Counted from the stretch's first letter, positions 8,907 through 18,156 are shown. The stretch: DNA of 64,000 bases from Microbacterium sp. MPKO10 (GCF_026107415.2 NZ_JAPCHX010000004.1:310001-374000), one strand, 5' to 3'. A program made the numbers and translations. The notes: a model not told the origin generated them from the letters alone.

Positions 8907-10010
8907 ATGTCGTCGGTAACTTTCGACAAAGCCACCCGTGTCTACCCCGGTGGTACCCGCCCCGCAGTCGACCAGCTCGACCTTGACATCGCCGACGGCG
9001 AGTTCCTCGTGCTCGTCGGTCCCTCCGGTTGCGGTAAGTCCACATCGCTCCGCATGCTCGCTGGCCTCGAAGAGGTCAACGATGGCCGCATCATGATCGG
9101 TGACCGCGACGTCACCGACATTCCCCCGAAAGACCGCGACATTGCGATGGTCTTCCAGAACTATGCGCTCTACCCGCACATGACGGTCGCCGAGAACATG
9201 GGGTTCGCCCTGAAGATCGCCGGCGTCAACAAGGCAGAGCGCGCGGAGCGCGTTCAGGAGGCCGCGAAGCTTCTCGACCTTGAGGACTACCTCAGCCGCA
9301 AGCCGAAGGCCCTCTCCGGTGGTCAGCGTCAGCGCGTCGCCATGGGCCGCGCCATCGTCCGCCAGCCTCAGGTGTTCCTCATGGACGAGCCGCTGTCGAA
9401 CCTCGACGCGAAGCTCCGCGTGCAGACGCGTACGCAGATCGCATCGCTGCAGCGTCGTCTCGGCGTCACCACGGTGTACGTCACGCACGACCAGACAGAA
9501 GCCCTCACCATGGGCGACCGCATCGCGGTGCTCAAGGATGGCCTCCTGCAGCAGGTCGGCACGCCGCGTGATCTATACGAGAAGCCCTCGAACGTCTTCG
9601 TTGCCGGCTTCATCGGTTCGCCCGCAATGAACCTGCTCACCTCCAGCGTGCGCGACGGCGGCGTGCAGTTCGGCGCGACAGTCGTTCCCGTCGAGCGCGA
9701 GGTGCTCAACGAGGCGACGAGCAAGGACGTCACGATCGGCGTTCGCCCCGAGGACATCGTCGTGTCGAACAACCCGGGTGACGGGCTCGAAATCGACGTC
9801 GACCTCGTCGAGGAGCTCGGCGCTGACGGATACCTCTACGGCCACGCAGAGATTGACGGCTCACGCCACGACATCGTCGCTCGTGTCGATGGCCGTATCC
9901 ACCCGAACGCGGGCGACAAGGTCTACATCGCCCCGACGGCACACCACGTGCACGTCTTCAACATCGAGTCGGGCGAACGTCTCGGCAACAAAGCAGTCAT
10001 CAGCGACTGA
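8907..10010 (+). CDS. ugpC: ABC transporter ATPase, MsmX/UgpC (MalK) family
   Basis: A 367-residue sugar-importer type ATPase. Walker [10 protein letters not shown] is at 38-46, the Q-loop at Q84, the signature LSGGQ at 136-140, Walker B (VFLMDEP) near 156-162 and the H-loop at H194. A MalK-like C-terminal TOBE region begins near residue 235. The AAGGAGA ribosome site fixes the start at 8907. No permease or binding protein lies beside it and a strong terminator follows, so it is probably a shared ATPase serving several carbohydrate permeases, as MsmX and MsiK do. That sharing is inferred from the context. Confidence 0.93.
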   Translation: MSSVTFDKATRVYPGGTRPAVDQLDLDIADGEFLVLVGPSGCGKSTSLRMLAGLEEVNDGRIMIGDRDVTDIPPKDRDIAMVFQNYALYPHMTVAENMGFALKIAGVNKAERAERVQEAAKLLDLEDYLSRKPKALSGGQRQRVAMGRAIVRQPQVFLMDEPLSNLDAKLRVQTRTQIASLQRRLGVTTVYVTHDQTEALTMGDRIAVLKDGLLQQVGTPRDLYEKPSNVFVAGFIGSPAMNLLTSSVRDGGVQFGATVVPVEREVLNEATSKDVTIGVRPEDIVVSNNPGDGLEIDVDLVEELGADGYLYGHAEIDGSRHDIVARVDGRIHPNAGDKVYIAPTAHHVHVFNIESGERLGNKAVISD

Positions 10011-10016
10011 CGACCT

Positions 10017-10062
10017 TGTGCGCCGGTCGGCGGGTGCTTTCGCACCCGCCGACCGGCGCACA
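10017..10062 (+). terminator. Strong hairpin terminator after ugpC
   Basis: A perfect 21-bp stem (10017-10037 with 10042-10062) closes on TTTC. The U-tract is weak (CATTAACG), but the stem is among the longest in the window. It ends nine bases before the next start codon. Confidence 0.85.
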
Positions 10063-10071
10063 CATTAACGC

Positions 10072-11358
10072 ATGAGTGCATCTCTGAACATCACGTCGGC
10101 TACCGTCGACCCCGCCCTTCTCGACCTGCCCTGGGCACTTCCTCTCGAAGACTGGCCGTCCGAGAACATCGCGTCCCTCCCCAAAGGGATCTCGCGCCAT
10201 CTCGTGCGCTTCGCCAACCTCTCCGGCTACGTGATCGCCGTCAAAGAGACGACGGCCGACATGGCCACGGGCGAGTACGAGATGCTGCGCACCCTGCAGA
10301 AACTCGACATCCCCTGCGTCGACCCGGTTGCCGTGATCACGGGACGGCGCACAGCCGAAGGCGACGAGCTTCGCCCGGTTCTCGTCACGCGCCACCTCAA
10401 ATTCTCTCTGCCGTATCGCGCGCTGTTCAGTCAGCAGCTGCGCCCCGACACGGCGACGCGCCTCGTCGATGCCCTCGCAGTGCTTCTCGTGCGCCTGCAC
10501 ATCGCCGGATTCTTCTGGGGCGACGTCTCTTTGTCGAACACGCTCTTCCGCCGCGACGCTGGCGCTTTCGCCGCCTACCTCGTCGATGCCGAGACCGGCA
10601 AACTGTACGAGGGCGGACTGTCCAACGGTCAGCGCGAGAATGACCTCGAGATCGCCCGTGTGAACATCGCCGGTGAGCTTATGGATCTCTCGGCCGGCGG
10701 CCGCACTGATGAAGAACTCGACCCGGTGGCCGTCTCAAACGGGATCGTCGACGCGTATCGCTCGCTCTGGCGGGAACTCACCGGAACCGAGCAGTTCTCG
10801 TCGAACGAACGGTACCGCATCAACGAGCGTGTGCAGCGCCTCAACGCACTCGGTTTCGATATCGAAGAACTCGCCATCAGGACCGATGAGAGCGGCAGCC
10901 AGGTGCGGATCCAGCCGAAGGTCGTCGACGCGGGGCATCACCAGCGTCGCCTCATCCGCCTGACGGGCCTGGACACCGGTGAGAACCAGGCCAGACGCCT
11001 GCTCAACGACCTCGACTCCTACCGGGCGACGACGGGCAAACAGGACGACGACGAAGAGGCTGTCGCTCACGAGTGGCTTATCCGCGTCTTCGAGCCGGTC
11101 GTGCGCTCGATTCCCCGCGAGTTGCGCGGCAAGCTCGAACCGGCGGAGGTCTTCCACCATCTGCTCGAGCACCGATGGATGCTGTCGCAGACAGAGCAGC
11201 GCGATGTTCCCCTGGCCGAGGCCCTCACGTCGTACATCAACACGGTCCTGCGGCATCGTCGCGATGAGGCGACGATGATCAATCCGCCGACGGGCGCGCT
11301 CACGGCGGCCATCGACATTCCGGATGACGACGACGGGGACTGGCGCGAGAAGGTTTAG
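10072..11358 (+). CDS. DUF4032 protein with kinase-like N-terminal half
   Basis: A 428-residue cytoplasmic protein. The N-terminal half looks like an aminoglycoside/LPS-kinase relative: an ATP-site Lys in YVIAVKETT, a catalytic-loop-like segment LHIAGFFWGDVSLSNTLF and a metal-loop-like VDAETG in place of DFG. The C-terminal half matches DUF4032 (VFHHLLEHRWMLSQ and similar). The substrate is unknown and kinase activity is inferred. It stands alone after a strong terminator, and its stop codon overlaps the convergent rlmB stop by four bases. Confidence 0.85.
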   Translation: MSASLNITSATVDPALLDLPWALPLEDWPSENIASLPKGISRHLVRFANLSGYVIAVKETTADMATGEYEMLRTLQKLDIPCVDPVAVITGRRTAEGDELRPVLVTRHLKFSLPYRALFSQQLRPDTATRLVDALAVLLVRLHIAGFFWGDVSLSNTLFRRDAGAFAAYLVDAETGKLYEGGLSNGQRENDLEIARVNIAGELMDLSAGGRTDEELDPVAVSNGIVDAYRSLWRELTGTEQFSSNERYRINERVQRLNALGFDIEELAIRTDESGSQVRIQPKVVDAGHHQRRLIRLTGLDTGENQARRLLNDLDSYRATTGKQDDDEEAVAHEWLIRVFEPVVRSIPRELRGKLEPAEVFHHLLEHRWMLSQTEQRDVPLAEALTSYINTVLRHRRDEATMINPPTGALTAAIDIPDDDDGDWREKV

Positions 11359-12347
11359 GCGCCCGCCTCGGCGCGCAGCTTCGCCACCTCGTAGAGAGTG
11401 ACGGATGCTGCAATGCCGGCGTTGAGCGACTCGGTCGCCGCCGAGATGGGAATCGACACGATCGCATCGCAAGTCTCCGAGACGAGCCGGGACAGCCCCT
11501 TGCCTTCGCTGCCGACGACGACCACGAGCGGCCGGTCGGCGAGCGAGAATGCGTGCAGGTTCATGTCTCCCCCGCCGTCGAGGCCGACGACGAAGGCTCC
11601 CTGCTTCTTCATGTCTTTGAGGGCCTGCGTGAGGTTCGCAGCGCGGGCGACGGGGAGTCGTGCTGCTGCCCCGGCCGAGGTCTTCCATGCCGCTGCCGTC
11701 ACACCGGCAGAGCGTCGCTGCGGAACGATCACGCCGTGTCCGCCGAACGCGGCGGTTGACCGGATGATGGCACCGAGATTGCGTGGATCCGTGATTCCGT
11801 CAAGCGCCACGAGAAGCGGCTGCGTCGTTGATGAGACGGCGCGCTCGAACAGTTCTGCGGGGTGCGCGTACTCGTACGCGGGGACGGTGATGGCGACGCC
11901 CTGGTGCACGGAGTCGAACCCGCCCATCCGATCCAACTCGGGCCTCGTGACCTCAAGGATGGGGATGCCCTTCCCCGTCGCGAGCGACAGGATCTCCTTC
12001 ACCCGGTCGTCCATCTCAATGCGCGAGGCAAGATACAGCGTCGTCGCGGGTATGCGTGTGCGGAGCGCCTCGAGGACCGAGTTGCGCCCGGTGACCGTCT
12101 CAACCTCATCAGAACCGGACTTCTTAGTCTGCGCACGCTGCGGCCGCGCGGCGGGCTTGCTGCGCCCCCCGCGCGAAGAGTCCAGGCGCTCACGCGCCGC
12201 CTTGCGCTTGCCCGCAGGGTGATACGTGCGGTCCTCCGCTTTGGGCGTCGGGCCGCGCCCTTCGAGCGCCTTGCGGCCGAGACCGCCCGTGCCCTTCGAC
12301 GGCCCCTTCTTGCCTTTGCCCCCGCCGGGGCGTCCCTTGCTAGCCAT
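11355..12347 (-). CDS. rlmB: 23S rRNA 2'-O-ribose methyltransferase RlmB (TrmH/SpoU family)
   Basis: A SPOUT-class methyltransferase of 330 residues that uses SAM to methylate a guanosine ribose in 23S rRNA. A Lys/Arg/Gly-rich N-terminal extension of about 75 residues precedes the substrate-binding domain (VTGRNSVLEALR). The knotted catalytic domain has the motifs DPRNLGAIIR, SEGKGLSRLV and PISAATESLNAGIAASV. It overlaps the end of cysS by eight bases (ATGGCTAG). The cysS-rlmB order matches mycobacteria. Confidence 0.94.
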   Translation of the reverse strand: MASKGRPGGGKGKKGPSKGTGGLGRKALEGRGPTPKAEDRTYHPAGKRKAARERLDSSRGGRSKPAARPQRAQTKKSGSDEVETVTGRNSVLEALRTRIPATTLYLASRIEMDDRVKEILSLATGKGIPILEVTRPELDRMGGFDSVHQGVAITVPAYEYAHPAELFERAVSSTTQPLLVALDGITDPRNLGAIIRSTAAFGGHGVIVPQRRSAGVTAAAWKTSAGAAARLPVARAANLTQALKDMKKQGAFVVGLDGGGDMNLHAFSLADRPLVVVVGSEGKGLSRLVSETCDAIVSIPISAATESLNAGIAASVTLYEVAKLRAEAGA

Positions 12348-13755
12348 CTGTGCTCCAATGCGCACCCGAAGGTGTGTCTTCGATCGTGATTCCGCTGCCC
12401 GCGAGAAGGTCTCTGATGCGGTCAGCCGTGGCGAAGTCGCGCTCGGTTCGCGCGGTCTGCCGTTGGTCGATGAGTGCCTCGACGAGACGCGTCAATGTCG
12501 TCTCGTGCGCGGCGTCGCTCGTGCGCGTCCACGGCTCGGCGTTCGGGTTGATGCCGAGGACGTCCGTCATTGCCGTGACCGCCCCAAGGGCGGAGGCAGC
12601 AGCCGAGAGCTCGTCAGCGTCGATCGCCGCGTTCCCGGCCGTGACGGTCTCGTGCAGCACAGCGAGTGCCTGGGGAACGCCGATGTCGTCGTCCATGGCC
12701 TCGGCGAAGTCGTCGGGGATCGCGGGCTCGCCCGTCGCCCAGAAGCGGGTTCCCGTCAGTCGGCGTGTGGCGCGCTCGATGAAGCCCGTGATGCGGTCGA
12801 GAGCGGCACCTGCCTCAGCGAGCGAGCCGCTGGTGTAATCGATCGTCGACCGGTAGTGCGCCTGCCCGAGGTAGTACCGCACGACGATTGGCGAGGCGCT
12901 GGCGAGAAGCTCAGAGGCGTACACAGAGTTGCCGAGCGATTTCGACATCTTCTGCCCGTCGATCGACACAAGCCCGTTGTGCACCCAGTACCGCGCGAAG
13001 CCGTCCCCGGCAGCCGTCGACTGAGCGAGTTCGTTCTCATGGTGGGGAAAGCGCAGGTCGAGACCGCCGCCGTGAATGTCGAACGAGTCGCCGAGGTAAC
13101 GGCGAGCCATAGCGGAGCACTCGATGTGCCAGCCGGGGCGCCCGGCTCCCCACGGGCTCGACCACATCGCTGATTCTGGCTCTTCCGGTTTGTGGCCCTT
13201 CCAGAGCGCGAAGTCGCGCGGATCGCGCTTGCCCCGAGGATCCGCGTCGCCCGCATCCTCCATCATGTCGACATCCTGGCGCGTCAGCGCACCGTAGTTC
13301 GTCCACGACCGCACGTCGAAATACACGTCGCCCGAACCGTCCTCGGAGACGTAGGCGTGGCCCGCGTCGATCAGGCGCGCGATGAGCTCGTGCATCTGCT
13401 GGATGTTCGCTGTCGCCCGCGGCTCGTAGGTGGGGGGAAGGATCCCGAGCGCCCGGTATCCGGCGGTGAATTCGAGCTCCATCCGGTAGGCCAGCGCCCA
13501 CCAGTGCTCGTCCTCCGTGGCGTTGACGAGCACCTTGTCGTCGATGTCTGTGACATTGCGCACCATGGTCACGCGCAGCCCCCGGTAGGTGAGCCACCGG
13601 CGCAGAATGTCGTAGACGAGCGCCGACCTCAAGTGGCCGATGTGCGGCGACGACTGCACCGTTGGCCCACAGACGTACATGCCCGTCTCCCCCGGGGTCA
13701 ACGGCGTGAAGTCACGCAGGGTCTGCGTCTTGGTGTCGTACAGTCTCAATGCCAC
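12340..13755 (-). CDS. cysS: Cysteinyl-tRNA synthetase
   Basis: A class I aminoacyl-tRNA synthetase of 471 residues that charges tRNA-Cys. The HIGH motif is PHIGHL and the KMSKS motif is KMSKSLGNSV. The zinc-binding Cys/His set starts at CGPTVQ and continues in WHIECSAMA and HHENE. The related mycothiol ligase MshC is a possible confusion, but the N-terminal block and full anticodon-side domain fit CysS. It sits nine bases after ispDF in a conserved operon. Confidence 0.97.
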   Translation of the reverse strand: MALRLYDTKTQTLRDFTPLTPGETGMYVCGPTVQSSPHIGHLRSALVYDILRRWLTYRGLRVTMVRNVTDIDDKVLVNATEDEHWWALAYRMELEFTAGYRALGILPPTYEPRATANIQQMHELIARLIDAGHAYVSEDGSGDVYFDVRSWTNYGALTRQDVDMMEDAGDADPRGKRDPRDFALWKGHKPEEPESAMWSSPWGAGRPGWHIECSAMARRYLGDSFDIHGGGLDLRFPHHENELAQSTAAGDGFARYWVHNGLVSIDGQKMSKSLGNSVYASELLASASPIVVRYYLGQAHYRSTIDYTSGSLAEAGAALDRITGFIERATRRLTGTRFWATGEPAIPDDFAEAMDDDIGVPQALAVLHETVTAGNAAIDADELSAAASALGAVTAMTDVLGINPNAEPWTRTSDAAHETTLTRLVEALIDQRQTARTERDFATADRIRDLLAGSGITIEDTPSGAHWSTDG

Positions 13756-13764
13756 GCATCAAGC

Positions 13765-14952
13765 CTACTGGTGCGAACCTGTGTTGTGCGCCGTCAGAAG
13801 CGCCGTGGCGACCACGCTGATGCCCTCTCCTCGTCCGACGAATCCAAGCCCGTCCGTCGTTGTCGCTGCGAGGCTCACGGGGGCACCGATGAGCCGGGTC
13901 AGTTCTGCCTCGGCCTCGGCGCGGCGCGCGGCAAAGCGCGGGCGACGGCCCATGATCTGAGCCGTGACGTTGACGACACGGCATCCGGATGCTGTGATGC
14001 GCCGCATCGCCTCGGTGACGAACACGCTGCCGTGGGCGTTCTCGTATTTCGGGTCGTCGGTGCCTGCCATCCCGCCGATGTCCCCGAGTCCCGCGGCAGA
14101 CAGCAGCGCGTCGGTGATCGCGTGGCAGACCGCGTCGCCATCGCTGTGCCCGGCGAGACCCGGTTCGTCCGGCCAGTGCAGGCCGGCCAGCCAGAGCGTC
14201 CGGTCATCGTCGAAGGCATGCACGTCGATGCCGAGCCCGGTGCGGAACGTTGGTGTCTCCTCGGCGAGGAGCTCGGCACGGCGCAGGTCCCAGGGCGTCG
14301 TGATCTTGAATGCGCTCTCGTGGCCGGGGATGATCATAATGGTGCCGCCCACAGCGCTGACCAGGCCTGCGTCGTCGGTCAGAGGTTCATCCGCCGCAGC
14401 ATAAGCACGTTCGAGGAGCGCCCGGGGAAACCCCTGAGGCGTCTGGACGGCACGCAGGGGTTCACGATCGACCGTGTCTCGCACAGACTCCGTCGTGTCG
14501 ACGCGCTTGATGGTGTCTGCGACCGGCAGCCCGGGCACAATGCCGATCCCCAGCTCGGAAACTGCGCCCTCGACGGCCGCGAACTGGCTCTCCGGTGTCA
14601 GCGCGCGTGCCGCATCGTGAACCAGGACGATCTCGACGCTGTCATGAACGGCCGCGAGGCCGGCCGCGACGGATGCCTGCCGCGTTTCTCCGCCATCAAC
14701 GACGGTGACGTACTCGTCCGCGACGCCGGCCGCCGCACGGCTGATGCGTGCGGCATCCTCGAGCCGTCCCGGGGGTGCGACGACGATGACGTGTACCGGT
14801 TCGCGCAGACGGAACACGGGGTCGAGCGCCCGGGCGAGAATCGGTCGTCCGGCCAGCTCGACAAAAGCCTTCGGCTCACCCGCGGCCAGCCTGGTGCCCG
14901 AGCCTGCCGCGACGACGATGACGGCGGTGCGCGGTGAAACTGTCATAGGCAT
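13765..14952 (-). CDS. ispDF: Bifunctional IspD-IspF isoprenoid enzyme
   Basis: A fusion of two MEP-pathway enzymes. The N-terminal IspD domain (about 1-235) has the nucleotidyltransferase motif VVAAGSGTRL and makes CDP-methylerythritol. The C-terminal IspF domain (about 240-395) has the metal-site motifs GLGIDVHAF and GHSDGDAVCHA plus AAGLGDIGG, and makes the cyclodiphosphate. The kinase step IspE lies elsewhere. Mycobacteria carry these as two adjacent genes; here they are fused. ATGs at 14952 and 14946 are both possible starts; a TTG at 14979 lies inside a hairpin and is unlikely. Confidence 0.95.
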   Translation of the reverse strand: MPMTVSPRTAVIVVAAGSGTRLAAGEPKAFVELAGRPILARALDPVFRLREPVHVIVVAPPGRLEDAARISRAAAGVADEYVTVVDGGETRQASVAAGLAAVHDSVEIVLVHDAARALTPESQFAAVEGAVSELGIGIVPGLPVADTIKRVDTTESVRDTVDREPLRAVQTPQGFPRALLERAYAAADEPLTDDAGLVSAVGGTIMIIPGHESAFKITTPWDLRRAELLAEETPTFRTGLGIDVHAFDDDRTLWLAGLHWPDEPGLAGHSDGDAVCHAITDALLSAAGLGDIGGMAGTDDPKYENAHGSVFVTEAMRRITASGCRVVNVTAQIMGRRPRFAARRAEAEAELTRLIGAPVSLAATTTDGLGFVGRGEGISVVATALLTAHNTGSHQ

Positions 14953-14977
14953 GAGCGTACTGCCTGTGTTAACGACC

Positions 14978-15005
14978 AAGCGGCCCGGAGTGATCCGGGC
15001 CGCTT
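14978..15005. terminator. Hairpin between carD and ispDF
   Basis: A perfect 12-bp stem (14978-14989 with 14994-15005) closes on GTGA. It lies between the carD stop and the ispDF start, both on the minus strand. Only two U residues follow, so it probably terminates partially or attenuates. Confidence 0.6.
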
Positions 15006-15025
15006 TGTCGTGTCTTTCCGACGGG

Positions 15026-15508
15026 TTAGGAGGCGAGGACCTCGTCGAGCATCCCCTCAGCCTTCACCTCGTCTGTCTTCTCGGCGAGCGCAAGCTCTGA
15101 AACCAGAATCTGACGTGCCTTCGCAAGCATCCGCTTCTCTCCGGCGGAGAGTCCGCGGTCTTGGTCACGGCGCCACAGGTCACGTACGACCTCACTGACC
15201 TTGATGACATCGCCGGACGCGAGCTTCTCAAGGTTCGCCTTGTAACGGCGCGACCAGTTGGTCGGCTCCTCGGTGAACGGCGCCCGGAGCACCTCGAACA
15301 CCTTGTCGAGCCCCTCTTGTCCGATGACGTCACGAACGCCGACGAGGTCGACATTCTCTGCCGGCACCTCGATTGTCAGGTCCCCCTGTGTCACGTGCAG
15401 CTTCAGGTAGAGTTTTTCTTCGCCCTTGATCACCCGAGTCTTCACTTCCGCGATTGTCGCGGCTCCATGGTGCGGGTATACGACGGTTTCGCCAACCTCA
15501 AAAAGCAT
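15026..15508 (-). CDS. carD: CarD/CdnL transcription regulator
   Basis: A 160-residue global regulator that binds the RNA polymerase beta subunit through its N-terminal Tudor-like domain and stabilises open promoter complexes, notably at rRNA promoters. The N-terminal block [17 protein letters not shown] and the helical C-terminal half, with a Trp-containing basic segment ([19 protein letters not shown]), match the family. The start at 15508 follows the ribosome site AAGGGATG. Its position next to ispDF and divergent from an LpqE-like gene matches mycobacterial order. Confidence 0.96.
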   Translation of the reverse strand: MLFEVGETVVYPHHGAATIAEVKTRVIKGEEKLYLKLHVTQGDLTIEVPAENVDLVGVRDVIGQEGLDKVFEVLRAPFTEEPTNWSRRYKANLEKLASGDVIKVSEVVRDLWRRDQDRGLSAGEKRMLAKARQILVSELALAEKTDEVKAEGMLDEVLAS

Positions 15509-15674
15509 CGATAAGCATCCCTTCAGCACTTTCTAGGATACCACAGGGGGCATACTGTAAGGTTCGCCTTACCCTGTGCGGGGCCGGTGACAAGCTAGGC
15601 TAAAATTGACGAAAGACCGCGCAGTGCACGGAACGCGTGCCAGACGAACCTGCGCCCACACCAGGAGGATTTCT

Positions 15675-16175
15675 GTGAGATCGCGTTTCGCCGCAATCAT
15701 CGTTCTTGCCGCAGCCGTCGCGCTCGGCACGAGTGGGTGCGGGCTCCTCGCCCCGCAGGCAACGACGATTCACTACGACCCGAGCGACGGCGTCGGCGGA
15801 ACTGTCGGTGATGTCCACGTTCGCAACGCCCTGATCATCGCCAACGAGGACGGCTCGGTCGGCAACCTCGTGGTGACGTTGATCAACAACGGCGACAACG
15901 CCCACAGCGTTGAGATCGAATTCGACGGCGGAACCACGACCGAGGTCATGATCGACGCCGATGACACATTCACGTTCAGCGCCCCGACGTCCGGAGACAC
16001 TGAACAGCAGAACATCACTATCGATCCGCTGAAGGCGAAGATCGGGTCAACGACGACGGTGTTCTTCCAGTACGGCACCGAGACGGGCGTCAGCCTCGAT
16101 GTCCCCGTCTACAACGGCGACCTGGCCGAGTACAGCACGCTCATGCCGACGCCGGATGCTGCTGACGCGGAGTAA
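15675..16175 (+). CDS. lpqE: Lipoprotein, LpqE-like
   Basis: A 166-residue exported lipoprotein. The signal peptide (RSRFAAIIVLAAAVALG) ends in a lipobox with C22, and the mature part is beta-rich (DVHVRNALIIANEDGSVGNLVVTLINN) and acidic. It starts at a GTG (15675) after a clear AGGAGG site. Mycobacterial lpqE lies in the same place, divergent from carD, so I transfer the name on position and general resemblance. Its function is unknown; a role in the envelope is likely. Confidence 0.78.
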   Translation: MRSRFAAIIVLAAAVALGTSGCGLLAPQATTIHYDPSDGVGGTVGDVHVRNALIIANEDGSVGNLVVTLINNGDNAHSVEIEFDGGTTTEVMIDADDTFTFSAPTSGDTEQQNITIDPLKAKIGSTTTVFFQYGTETGVSLDVPVYNGDLAEYSTLMPTPDAADAE

Positions 16176-16192
16176 CGCGCCGGGCGTACGCG

Positions 16193-16876
16193 TCAGTCCT
16201 CGAACCGGTAGCCAAGACCGCGCACGGTGACGACCATCAGGGGCGCTGACGGATCTTTCTCGATCCGGGAGCGGATGCGCTTGATGTGCACATCAAGCGT
16301 CTTGGTGTCACCGAAGTAGTCACTGCCCCATACGCGGTCGATCAGCTGGCCGCGGGTGAGCACGCGTCCGGCGTTGCGCATCAAAAATTCCAGCACATCG
16401 AACTCGCGCAGCGGCATGGACACCTCTTCTCCGCGCACGGTGACCGTGTGGCGGTCGAGGTCCATGCGCACGTCACCCGCATCGAGCACGGACTCGTCTG
16501 CCGTTGCGGCATCGGAGTCGCGCCGGCGCAGCGCCGCCTTGACGCGTGCAAGCAGCTCACGTGTCTTGTAGGGCTTCGTGACGTAATCGTCAGCGCCCAG
16601 CTCCAGCCCGACGACGATGTCGACCTCGGCGTCCTTTGCGGTGAGCATGATGATCGGCACCGTCGACGTCGCGCGAATGCGTCGGCAGACGTCGGTGCCG
16701 GGAAGCTTCGGAAGCATGAGGTCAAGAAGCACCAGATCGGCACCCTCCCGTTCCCACGTCTCAACGGCGGCCTGCCCGTCTTCGGCGATCGCCACCTCGT
16801 ATCCCTCGCGCTCGAGCAGATACGCGAGCGGGTCGCTCAGGGCGGCCTCGTCTTCGACGAGAAGGATGCGAGTCAT
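16193..16876 (-). CDS. regX3: Response regulator RegX3
   Basis: A 227-residue OmpR-family regulator of the phosphate-starvation response. The phospho-acceptor is D52 (LLDLMLPKLPG), with T79 and K101 completing the receiver site. The winged helix ends VTVRGLGYRFED. It overlaps the senX3 stop by four bases, so the pair is coupled. In mycobacteria RegX3 activates pst genes; the pstS promoter in this window carries PHO-box-like repeats that could be its targets. Confidence 0.94.
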   Translation of the reverse strand: MTRILLVEDEAALSDPLAYLLEREGYEVAIAEDGQAAVETWEREGADLVLLDLMLPKLPGTDVCRRIRATSTVPIIMLTAKDAEVDIVVGLELGADDYVTKPYKTRELLARVKAALRRRDSDAATADESVLDAGDVRMDLDRHTVTVRGEEVSMPLREFDVLEFLMRNAGRVLTRGQLIDRVWGSDYFGDTKTLDVHIKRIRSRIEKDPSAPLMVVTVRGLGYRFED

Positions 16877-18051
16877 ATCTGTGTCCTCTCAGGCCCTGCG
16901 GCCGGCGTGGGTGCGGAGACAGCCTCGTCGCCCGTGGCGACGGGGAGTCGGAGTGTGAACGTCGAGCCTTGTCCCGGCTGCGACCAGACAGAGACGTCTC
17001 CGCCATGGTTCTGAGCCGTGTGCTTGACAATGGCGAGACCGAGCCCGGTTCCCCCGGTGTTACGGGAACGCGCTCCGTCCAGCCGGTAGAACCGTTCGAA
17101 GACGCGAACGTGGTCTTCTTTGGGAATGCCCACGCCCTGATCGGTGACGCTGATCTCCACGTTTTCACCGACCAGGCGACTTCCCACGCCGACGCGAGAG
17201 CCGTCGGGCGAATACTGAACGGCGTTCGCAACGAGGTTCTGCAGCGCCATCACCAGCAGCGGCTCCTCCCCATAAACGGCGAGGTGAGTCGGCTCGCCCG
17301 TTGCGATCGTGACGCGACGGGACTCGGCGACGATCGTGTTGCTCTGGACGGCGCTCTCAATGATCGCGTCGATGCTCACTCGCTCGGGCATATGCAGCGC
17401 CTGCTCCGCCTGCAGTTTTGACAGGTTGATGATGTCCGCCGTCAGTGCGGCGAGCCGGTCTGCTTCCGTCGTCATCTTCTCGGCGAAGCGACGCACCTGA
17501 GCCGGATCGTCGACCGAGCTCGAGATCGCCTCGGTGAGCACGCTGATGGCTCCGATGGGTGTTTTGAGTTCGTGGCTGATGTTGGCGATGAAGTCGCGGC
17601 GCACGTCGTCGAGCCTGATGGACTCGGTGAGATCGTTCGCGAGAACGACCACGTAGCGTGTGCCCAGAGGTGCCGAGCGCACCGAGAGGATTCGCGTGGC
17701 CTCGCCCGAACGCGCGCGTTCCAGCGTGATGCGGCGCGTCTGCGGCTCACCGCTGCGTCTGACCTCGTCGGCGATCTCCTGAACCTCACGCACGGCGATA
17801 CGATCCGACCGCACGATGCCGAGTGCCAGTGCCCCCTGCGATGCCTTCAGCACGTTATCTGACGCGTCGAGCACGATGCCGATGCTCTCGAGTGCCCCCA
17901 GGATCTGATCCACCCCGTCGGGCACGCTCGGTGTGATCACCTGGTGGGCGCGTTCCCCTCGGCTGACGGCAGCAAAGACGAAGACGGCGAACCCGGCGCC
18001 CATCGAAATGCCGAGCACCAGTGCCAGCAGCACAACCCAGGTCGCGTCCAT
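16873..18051 (-). CDS. senX3: Phosphate sensor histidine kinase SenX3
   Basis: A 392-residue kinase with a single N-terminal membrane helix (about 5-28), a PAS-like region (about 45-140), the phospho-accepting H160 (ANISHELKTPIG) and an ATPase domain with NTGGTGLGLAIVKH. There is no large extracellular loop, in keeping with sensing through PhoU and the Pst transporter rather than direct ligand binding. It is divergent from phoU across an intergenic region with PHO-box-like repeats. Confidence 0.94.
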   Translation of the reverse strand: MDATWVVLLALVLGISMGAGFAVFVFAAVSRGERAHQVITPSVPDGVDQILGALESIGIVLDASDNVLKASQGALALGIVRSDRIAVREVQEIADEVRRSGEPQTRRITLERARSGEATRILSVRSAPLGTRYVVVLANDLTESIRLDDVRRDFIANISHELKTPIGAISVLTEAISSSVDDPAQVRRFAEKMTTEADRLAALTADIINLSKLQAEQALHMPERVSIDAIIESAVQSNTIVAESRRVTIATGEPTHLAVYGEEPLLVMALQNLVANAVQYSPDGSRVGVGSRLVGENVEISVTDQGVGIPKEDHVRVFERFYRLDGARSRNTGGTGLGLAIVKHTAQNHGGDVSVWSQPGQGSTFTLRLPVATGDEAVSAPTPAAGPERTQI

Positions 18052-18123
18052 ATGACTAGGTTAGAGGGAAGGAACGATCGGTTCCCGATCGGCAACCGCC
18101 ACGACCAGGTGTTTTGGCACACT

Positions 18124-18156
18124 GTTCAGCAGAACGGCACCAATCGTTAACCTTGG
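18124..18156. promoter_or_regulatory. PHO-box-like direct repeats between senX3 and phoU
   Basis: Three 11-base units in phase read GTTCAGCAGAA, CGGCACCAATC and GTTAACCTTGG. Units 1 and 3 resemble the GTTCACC type bound by RegX3 and PhoP in actinobacteria; unit 2 matches weakly. This could give RegX3 feedback on the divergent promoters. Confidence 0.4.

Noticed and set aside
8907-10010. ugpC as part of a local sugar transporter
   Set aside because: No permease or binding protein gene is adjacent, and strong terminators isolate the gene.
11398-12222. Antisense frame of 274 codons over rlmB
   Set aside because: Arg/Ser/Pro-rich shadow of a confidently assigned gene.
12340-13755. cysS as the mycothiol ligase MshC
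   Set aside because: The N-terminal block and full-length C-terminal region match CysS. MshC is shorter, with a different start.
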